This document shows, piece after piece, positions 56,614 to 64,000 of a stretch of 64,000 bases of DNA. Each line of letters begins with the position of its first letter. Within the stretch, counting starts at the first letter, position 1. The DNA is from Voacanga thouarsii (taxonomy: Eukaryota > Streptophyta > Magnoliopsida > Gentianales > Apocynaceae), in assembly GCA_026120185.1 (NCBI GenBank), contig JANUWF010002065.1, positions 144,138 to 208,137 on the forward strand, written 5' to 3'. A program made the translations under genes and the position numbers. The notes under the pieces were generated by a model. That model saw nothing but the letters and a program-made list of their open reading frames with translations, was not told the origin of the DNA and searched no databases.

Positions 56614-57585
56614 TGACATAATCTTGAGTGGTTGTTTTGATGGGACAATCGGCAAAATCTCAACTCATATGATGAAACCAAAAGAGTATAATTTTGTGGC
56701 TAAATGGAGGAAAAATAACTATCTATCTATACTCTAACAAACCATTGAATAACTAAATATCAAAGACCCATAAGAATAGTCTCAAGATCAACTATAGACT
56801 CATCCAAATATTCTTGAAACAAAAAAGGAAATCAAGAATAAAATAGTATAATTATAGGCATATAAATAATGGAATTTAAGATAAACTTTAGATGAACAAA
56901 GCAACTATGACTCCAATCAAGAGAAACCATATTAGATTATCCACAAGATTTAGAGACTTATTTAAAAGGAGGACTAAACCCTAAGTATGGTCTTGAACAA
57001 GATAAACAATGAGGTAAAGACCTCTCAAAGTTCTATTTCAAATTTTGAATAAAAGTAAGTAGATAGTCTTGTCAAATCACAAAAAAGATGTATTTATACT
57101 ACCCGAAACCTAGCTAAATGATTACTAAGGCCTCAAAACAAATTAAGGGCTTAAATGGTCTTTACAAGATGTTTGAAATAGAGAAAAATCAGAGAAAACA
57201 TAAAAAATCGACAAAATAGGGCCTGGGCCCTGACAAGGGCCGGCGTCGGCCTACATTGAAGGCCAGCAGTTTACCAGCAATATGTAGCTAGTGCTAGCTC
57301 CACTGGCCGGCACCGATAACGCTCGATGCTGGTTTGCTAGGCTTCAGCATTTTCTCCCTCCTTTGGCACAGATTTAAGTTGTTGTTAGGTTTCCTTTTAG
57401 ATAACCATCAAATTGAGCTTTTGACTACCTTCACTATTCTTCTAGATCTCTTCCATCCCAAACATAGTTGTAAGAATAATTGGATATTTTTTTAGAACCT
57501 CTTAGCCCTTGATCTTGTCATTGGTCCTTGCAAGGTTGTTCCCCCTTCTTGAGATTGAGCTAATTGGCTAGTTTGATTTCCATCA
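56614..57585 (-). repeat. 5' LTR of the nested Ty3/Gypsy element
   Basis: Partner of 31442-32402. It begins TGACATAATCTTGAGTGG and ends TTTCCATCA on the plus strand, with the CpG islet at 57230-57345. The two LTRs differ at many sites, so the insertion is old. Confidence 0.9.
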
Positions 57586-57590
57586 GTAGG

Positions 57591-58315
57591 CCTTTTCTAG
57601 CTACTGCAAAAGCTGTTACAGATATCCATAAAGGAAAGTTAACCCTAAGAGTTGAGGATAAGGAGGTTACCATTAAAATTTTTGAGGGCATAAAATATTC
57701 ATCTACACAAGTTGATTCCTATTTTATGATTGATATTCTTGATGAGGGAATTTTTTTTATTTTGTATAGGAACACTTTGTTCAATTGATTGGTAATGGGA
57801 CAGTGGAAGATGTTGAGCAAGACACTCAAGGATTATTAACCCATATGAAACATTCTAAGGACAACTTTGAACCAACAGTTTTTGAAGTTATTAAGAAGTC
57901 AAGTCTTGGGAGGCTGAGATCATCTATGGATAACCCACCGAAACTAGAATTGAAAGAACTACCCAATCATCTTGAATATGCATGCTTAGCCCAAGGAATA
58001 ATTTGCTAATGATTATTGCAAAAGATTTAAACGAAGAGCAAAAGCTACAATTAGTTTAATTTCTCCAAGGACACAAGAAGGCTATAGCAGGGAAGCTCAT
58101 AGATATAAAAGGGATTAGTCCTTTTTTCTACACACATAAGATCTTTTAAGAGGAAGATGCAAAGCCTATGGTACAACTCCAAATAAGATTAAATCCCAAC
58201 TTGAAAGAGATAGTTAAAGGGAGAAGTGATCAAATTATTAGATACATGTATTGTATACCCCATTTCAAACAACATGTGGGTAAGTCCTACATAAGTAATA
58301 CTAAAGAAGAGAAGT
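57591..58315 (+). pseudogene. Athila/Tat protease end and protease-RT linker, outer element
   Basis: Continues the reading cut at 31441: RPFLATAKAVTDIHKGKLTL RVEDKEVT-type sequence, the conserved end of Athila/Tat protease. Linker pieces follow (LELKELPNHLEYACL, the family's LKxLPxHLxYAFL; then AIAGKLIDIKGISPFFYTHKI). Stops occur at several places. Confidence 0.88.
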
Positions 58316-58990
58316 ATGACTATAGCACCTAATGAGAAAAATAAGCTCATCCCTCTGAGGCTTGTCACAGGATGGAGAATGTGCATAGATTACAAGAAAC
58401 TGAACAAAATTACAAGAAATGATCATTTCCCTCTTCTTTTTGCTGATCAGATGTTGGAGAAACTGGCAGGGCACATGTACTATTGTTTCTTTGATGGATT
58501 CTCCGACTACTTCCAGATTCCCATAGCTCCTGATTACCAAGAGAAAACCACTTTTACTTGTCCCTTTGAAACTCTTGCCTATCAGTGTATGCCTTCAAGA
58601 TTGTGTAATGGATCTGGGACTTTTCAAAGACATATGATGGCTATTTTTGAAGAATTAGTAGGGGAGATAATGAAAGTATTTATGGATGACTTTTCTATTT
58701 TTGGGGATTCCTTTGGGTTATGTTTGCAAAATTTAGAATGAATACTCTAAAGATGTGAGAAAACAAATTTTATATTGAACTAAGGGAAATGTTATTTTAT
58801 GATGAAGGAGGGCATTATTTTAGGGCATAGAATTTCACAACAAGATATTAAGATTGATAGAGCCAAGACTGAGTTGATTAAGAAGCTCCCTCCACTAACC
58901 TCAATGAGGGTTATTAGGAGTTTTCTTGGAAATACAGGTTTTTACAAAAGATTTATTTAGGACTTTTCTAAAATCTCAAAATGCCTTACC
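58316..58990 (+). pseudogene. Athila/Tat reverse transcriptase, outer element
   Basis: The 141-codon open frame from 58316 holds GWRMCIDYKKLNKITRNDHF, then MLEKLAGHMYYCFFDGFSDY, PSRLCNGSGTFQRHMMAIF, and VFMDDFSIFGDSF. FMDD is the usual Athila/Tat form, so the catalytic pair is present. LGHRISQQDIKIDRAKTELI and FLGNTGFYKRFI follow in another frame. Confidence 0.9.
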
Positions 58991-59475
58991 TTTTTACTTG
59001 AAAAAGATACCTTTTTTAATTTTGATGAAAAGTGCTTAATTGCTTTTAATTTGCTAAAAGAAAAGTTAACTAAATCTCCTATTTTAGTTATTCCTGATTG
59101 GTCATTCCTTTTTAAGCTAATGTGGGATGTTAGTGATTATGTAGTAGGAGCAGTACTTGGATAGAGACGGGGCAAGTAGTTTTAGCTAATTCACTATGCC
59201 ATCAAGACTCTTACAGCAATATAAGAGAATTATATCACTATAGAGAAAGAATTGCTTGCAACAATTTTATTTTTTTACAAATTTCACTCTTGCCTTGTTT
59301 TATCTAAAGTTATAGTTTATACTGATCATTCTACATTAAAATATCTTTTTGTAAAATGTGACTCTAAGCCTAGATTGATAAGATGGGTGTTGTTGTTACA
59401 GGAGTTTAATTTGGAAATTAAGGATAAGAAAGAAGCTGAGAATTTAGCTGCAAACCACCTATTATTTATATAATA
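58991..59475 (+). pseudogene. Athila/Tat RNase H, outer element, truncated
   Basis: Reads in pieces SPILVIPDWSFLFKLMWDVS, VGAVLG, stop, [30 protein letters not shown] and [20 protein letters not shown], ending in AANHL. The first catalytic Asp phrase CDASD is WDVSD. Integrase should follow but does not; the element is truncated within about 50 bp. Confidence 0.88.
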
Positions 59476-59972
59476 TGATTACTTGAATATAATTAAATAG
59501 GTTAAGAGAGGAAGGAAAAATTAGTTATCTCAAACTGCAACTTTTAAAATATTTTCTTCATGTGAATCCCCTCAAATATTGACCAAATCAAACCATTAAA
59601 TTCTAAATATAAGAATTCTCTAATAGTAATCCTCACAAGGAATTGCACTCAAAATAGGCACAAAAAAATCTATGCTAGTAGATTTATGTTGTGGCGATTG
59701 AAAGGAATTAAATTCATTCAAAGAAGAAAGAAAAAGGTTTTTGCATGTTTAGTAATTTTTCTCTAACCATTGCTGTGTTTTCAATATTTGTGTGTATATA
59801 TAGAGAGAGAGAATCACCACCTAAAGAAAACTTGAAGAGCCATATGTTTTGTTTCCTAAACTTTTTAGGAAAAAGTTATTTAGCCTTTTCAATTATAAAC
59901 TCTTGGATTTAGAAATTACAATTTAGCCTTAAATTATAATAAGTTTATAATTCACCAACAAAAGATTTATGT

Positions 59973-62522
59973 TAGGTATGAAATAATCACACTTTTATAG
60001 CACTTTTCCTTAGCTCTTTGGCATACTTTTATAAGTTAAACAATGGTTTTCTACTCAAAATGTGCTTTTATATATTTTAAGGACTTTTAATGAAAATGAG
60101 TAGAATTAGAGTTTAAATATATGTTTTTATGATATGAATGAATATCTGTGCATTTGAGGTCTTGGAATACATATTTCACAATTTTTCTAAGTGTTTGTCA
60201 GGTGTACGAATTGATGCATGACTATACATCAAGCCCTGTAAAATAGAATAGACTTTAGAAGGTATGCACAGCCGTACATGATCCTGTGCATAACAAGGGA
60301 TGATATGCTGCTCCCAAAAGTTTGCAAGAAATGAGAAAAAATTAGTTCTGCTATCTGCATAGCTTGAGGCACGGCTGTGCAGGTGGCAGTGTAAGAATGT
60401 CGTGCCAGCTTCAGGATTTTTTCAGATTTTTATGCATGGTTAAGTTGCATAGCCGTGCACACATGTCGTGCAAGCATCCTAAGAGCTTTATAAGTTCCTA
60501 AATTGATTCAAAGGTAATGTAAACTTCCTAAATCTAACCAATGATGATTTAGAAGGTTTCTACAAAAGTAAAGGATGTCGAAGAACATATAGGCATAATA
60601 TTCTTGAAGTTACTTTTTCAAGAACAATATTTCTTTGTAGGAAAAACACCAAAAAAGGCCACGGAAGGAAGGAGAAAACTAGGAGGCAAAAAAACTTGAG
60701 ATTGTGGGCTTCCCAAGTTTAAATCTTTCAATCTTTCTCTTGTTCTTTCTTGTTTCCAAGTTTGTTTGTTCTAAGTTTCTTCGTAATTCAAACAATTCAA
60801 GTTGTTATCTATATTTTCAGGCTATGTCTTGTTATAGATTTTGTTACTTAGAGATTAACATGTTGAAGATTCTATCTTTGATATTATAAAAATTGCCTTT
60901 TGAGTATTTGTGTAATTCGAAATTCTTTTCTTATCAATTATGTTGAGTTTTTAAGATTGATCACCATATTTAACTTGCATGATTGAATACTTAGGAATGT
61001 TGAAGTCTGTAATTTACTTGTCATGTTTTATCCTTAGGTTAATGTTCTAATGGCAACTATTTATCTTGATTAAGTTTCAAGCTTTTAACTATTTGTCTTA
61101 ATTAAGTTGCAAGCTTTTGGACTTGATTAGGATGAATAAGGAATGACATGATTCAAATTATTTATGTTTGCAAGCTTTTGAAGTATATTCTAATTTGATG
61201 TTAGTGATGCCTTGATATGCTTATCAATCTTATGATTAATTTATGATAATTAATTAATTGAAGTATTAATGTCTTTAAGAAAAAGTTAATCATCCTGGAC
61301 TAAATTAAGAAGGAGGTTAGAGTTTAATTGGGAGTGCTTGATGAAGATTAATTGTTTATGCAAGGATAGGAATTTTTAGCAGCTTTGCAAGAGTTCTAAA
61401 ATCAATTACTCAATGTGATCATATCAATGAGAAGTTACTTAATCAAGTTTCATAACATAGGCCTAAGGACTTGGTAATTGCTTAATTGGTTTGGAAGTTT
61501 CCTAATTTTGTTTTATTTCCTGTTTTGAGTTTGTTTCTTATTTAATTTTGGTTTTCTAATTTTTTAGGATTAATTTTAGGTAATTTCTTAATTTAATTTC
61601 CCCCCTTATTTGTGCATACATGTAAATAGGTCACCATTAGGATTAATTTAGCTAAGTGTTCACAAGATGATTTCATGTGTATAAAGTAATTGATGTTTTG
61701 TTATAGAGTATACTTCTCTTGTTCCTTGTAGAATTCGATACCTTACTTTTCACTATGTTTATTTGTATCTTAAGGAATAGGGTTTCAAATTTGTTAGTGT
61801 ATGACGACTGCATTTTTTATTAGGATGAATAGGGAATGACATGATTCAAATTGTTTATGTTTGCAAGCTTTTGAAATATATTCTAATTTGATGTTGATGA
61901 TGCCTTCATATGCTTATCAATCTTATGATTAATTTATGAAAATTAATTAATTGAAGTATTAATTTCTTTAAAAAAAGCTAATCAATTTGGACTAAATTAA
62001 GACAAAGGTTAGATTTAATTGGAAGTGCTTGATTAAGATTAATTATTTATGCTAGGACAGAAATTTTTCGCAGCTTTGCAAGAGGCTAAAATCAATTACT
62101 CAATGTGATCATATCAATGAGAAGTTATTTAATCAAGTTTTGTAACATAGGCCTAAGAACTTGATAATTGCTTAATTGGTTTGGAAGTTTCCTAATTTAG
62201 TTTTATTTCCTATTTTGAGTCTGTTTCTTATTTGATTTTGGTTTTCTAATTTTTTTAGGATTAATTTTAGGTAGTTTCTTAATTCAATTTACCCCCTTAT
62301 TTGTGCATACATGTAAACAGGTCATCATTAGAATTGATTTAACTAAGTGTTCACAAGATGATTTCATGTGCATAAAGTGATTGATGTTTTTTTATAGAGT
62401 ATACTTCTCTTGTTTCTTGTAAGATTCGATACCTTACTTTCCACTATGATTATTTGTATCTTAAGGAGTAGGGTTTAAAATTTGCTAGCGCATGACGACT
62501 GCACTTTTGATAAATCTATATT
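59973..62522 (+). mobile_element. Athila-type solo LTR, about 2.55 kb, with internal tandem duplication
   Basis: Long non-coding unit flanked by TTTATGT at 59966-59972 and 62523-62529, a likely target duplication. Its 5' third has palindromic CpG words (GGCACGGCTGTGC, GCCGTGCACAC) in a zone at 60254-60480, as in several Athila-type LTRs. Its 3' end has the AATTTGCTAGCGCATGACGACTGCA phrase in two shortened copies. The terminal TG/CA bases are not clear, so the boundaries are approximate. There is no coding region. Confidence 0.6.
61125..62510 (+). repeat. Tandem duplication, period about 693 bp
   Basis: Unit 1 (61125-61817) and unit 2 (61818-62510) start with TTAGGATGAATAxGGAATGAC and end near ATGACGACTGCA. 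The differences between units are scattered substitutions. Confidence 0.9.
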
Positions 62523-63504
62523 TTTATGTAGTGATACTCCTCAAATAATTTAATAATTATAATTTTACCCAACTAATTATAACACTTTACAATTAGCCTA
62601 TAATAATTAATTATTCTCACAAATTAATACATAATATTATTATATAATATCTTCAGTACTAATTCTTCTATTGTGTGTGACTTATCAGATTTTCTAGTCT
62701 ATTGGTAGCTAAATATGAATTAATTCTAATAATTATAAAATTAATAATCCTTAATAATTATAATTAACTTATTAATTTTAATTATGATTAATTTATTAAT
62801 TTATTAATTAATAAATTTATATTTAGCAGATCAAGAGAAGCATCTAGTAATGCATCTTGACCACCCAAAGGTCTAAAAAGTCAAATGGCTTGATATGAAC
62901 CTTTCAATAGCAAAATATAAATATAATAAACTTCTTTCATTATACTACATCTCATTCAGTTTAGAATATGGAATTAATACTTACTTTCACTAGAATAGAA
63001 TTAATTCTAATTTGAATTTATTAGTACTTAACCTAGAATCATTACTCAACATGTGTATTATTTGGAACAAAGTCCAACCTATAGTTGCCTTGGCCAAGGA
63101 CTTCTTGAGTAATGATTCTTTACAAGTGGCCATGAGATATACGCTCTTACTTTTTGGAGTGATGAATCCTTTGCTGACCCTCTTAACAACTTTCGTTTAT
63201 TTTACGTTGTACTTAATATCTATCTTATAAGTGGTCTTGATGAAACTCAACAATTAAAATTAAAGTATAATGCTTAATAAGCAAAGAACCTCGGAGATCT
63301 CAAATTTAAGGATACTTATACATTTGCTATAATAAAATTCTATCACTGGCACTAAATAATTATCCATGTGATTTTCTCATAGTTTGGTTATCCAATAAAC
63401 CTGTTCATATAATAAGCATCCACATATTAACTTTGAGTATCTCAATACTCACAAATGTGAGACTCATTACTTGATCTAATAAAGAAGTATAACACGTGCT
63501 AATC

Positions 63505-64000
63505 TGTGAAACCCCAATCAAAACCAACCTTAGAGTGAGGGGGTTGGGATGCATATCATAATTTATTGCATGTTTAAATATATTTTTAAATGATTTTCTA
63601 TGCTTTGAATTTAAGTTTTATTGTCTCGAAAGCTTGGTTGTGAGTATTGCTTGAGAAGGGCAAAATAGTAATTTTTGCTTGAGGTGGAAAAAGGGAGACA
63701 ACTTGAGGATTGAATAAGAAAATATTTTTTTTTGAGGGAAAATAAGAACAAGAGTTGTTGTGGTTTAGTGGTTAGAGCCTTAGAATTAATTCTTGAGGTC
63801 TTGGGTTCAAATTCCATCATAGGAGTTTTAGCTTGGTTAAATTTTCTTTTTGCTTGGGAAGTATCATTTTCGGCCTTAGTGGTGTTTGGAGTAGGATAGA
63901 GATGTTGTCCTATGAGAGGCGTGATAGGAGTCTTCAAATCCTACTCATTTGTTCTGCATAAAATTCCTAAGAGGAATTCATTTCCTTTTGATCCTTAATT
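63505..64000. mobile_element. Second copy of the 2.5-kb LTR family, runs off the window
   Basis: Starts TGTGAAACCCCAATCAAAAC and matches 3985-4480 along its length, including GGGATGCATATCATA. Only the first 496 bp are in the window, so solo or full element cannot be told. The inserted end interrupts the 1.4-kb LTR copy. Confidence 0.8.
63755..63822 (+). other. tRNA-like block, second copy
   Basis: TTGTTGTGGTTTAGTGGTTA at the start and GGTTCAAATTCC at 63804-63815 correspond to A and B boxes. It matches 4231-4300. Confidence 0.5.

Larger units (their letters stand above)
31442..57585 (-). mobile_element. Nested Ty3/Gypsy element, complete with two LTRs
   Basis: Minus-strand element inserted in the protease of the outer element. 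LTRs are at 31442-32402 and 56614-57585. The target duplication is GTAAG (31437-31441) against GTAGG (57586-57590); the outer reading frame shows GTAGG is ancestral. The order on the minus strand is LTR, primer site, gag, PR, RT, RH, IN, polypurine tract, LTR. Gag and IN phrasing resemble chromoviruses of the Reina/CRM side; no chromodomain was seen. It is itself split inside RNase H by the element 33901-52649. Its own length without that is about 7.4 kb. Confidence 0.9.
29200..59475 (+). mobile_element. Outer Athila/Tat-like Ty3/Gypsy element (host of the nest)
   Basis: Plus-strand element with, in order, a putative LTR end, a decayed primer site (29742-29760), a gag-like open piece (30378-30764), protease sequence (30941-31441 and 57591-57780), RT (about 57785-58990) and RNase H (58990-59470). 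It is split at 31441/57591 by the Ty3/Gypsy element 31442-57585, precisely inside the phrase LILGRPF of the protease. Integrase and 3' LTR are missing: the sequence ends at about 59475, close to the next LTR insertion (59523). The left boundary of the LTR is not resolved. Confidence 0.8.
59523..63504 (-). mobile_element. 1.4-kb LTR family, copy 2, interrupted and truncated
   Basis: Aligned with 24220-25641: the left end AGTTATCTCAAACTGCAAC matches TGATATCTCTGCAATTC. Shared phrases include CTATTGGTAGC, GATCAAGAGAAGCATCTAG against GATCATGAGCAGTATCTAG, and CTTTGAGTATCTCAATACTCAC. It is split by the LTR at 59973-62522. At 63504 it is cut, mid-sequence, by the LTR starting TGTGAAACC. Confidence 0.75.

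Overview
The window looks like nuclear DNA of a flowering plant, most likely a eudicot, from repeat-rich heterochromatin. It is AT-rich and lacks any intact protein-coding gene. Almost every base that can be explained belongs to LTR retrotransposons or DNA transposons, or to fragments of plant genes. The plant assignment rests on SIRE-like Ty1/Copia, chromovirus-like Ty3/Gypsy and Athila/Tat-like Ty3/Gypsy signatures, a Mutator-like element carrying plant gene pieces, and the plant families those pieces match (ABC1 kinase, STP sugar transporter, dihydropteroate synthase, a plant RRM protein).

Layout. (1) 1-18870: a minus-strand Tekay/Del-like Ty3/Gypsy element, cut by the left window edge. 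A 2.5-kb solo LTR (3985-6494, TSD TAACC) sits in its gag. Its 5' LTR (7385-18870) is split by an Athila-like element (8121-15822). That element holds a non-autonomous hAT (11385-12580, TSD CTTCAAAC) and a 1-kb-arm LTR palindrome (13388-15455). The right part of the LTR is then tandemly duplicated (period about 1.61 kb). (2) 18885-22080: a Mutator-like element with TIRs of about 235 bp, carrying pieces of an ABC1 kinase gene (minus strand) and an STP hexose transporter gene (plus strand). (3) 22081-27420: host-gene debris, including a dihydropteroate synthase fragment and two exons of an RRM-protein pseudogene whose intron holds a 1.4-kb solo LTR. (4) About 29200-59475: a nest four levels deep. 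A plus-strand Athila/Tat-like element is split inside its protease by a minus-strand Ty3/Gypsy element (31442-57585, TSD GTAGG). That is split inside RNase H by a minus-strand, pol-less Athila-like element (33901-52649, TSD AATTG). That in turn is split inside its 5' LTR by a plus-strand SIRE-like Copia (41366-52035, TSD GGGTG). (5) 59523-64000: a second copy of the 1.4-kb LTR family, interrupted by a 2.55-kb Athila-type LTR, and cut at 63505 by a second copy of the 2.5-kb LTR family, which runs off the window.

No gene here works with another in a pathway. The order of insertion can be read from the nesting. Every polyprotein carries stops, frameshifts or lost catalytic residues. The most notable content is the two-gene transposon capture, the four-deep nest, the LTR palindrome, the tRNA-like block inside a long LTR, and the extra non-pol open reading frames in two unrelated retroelements.
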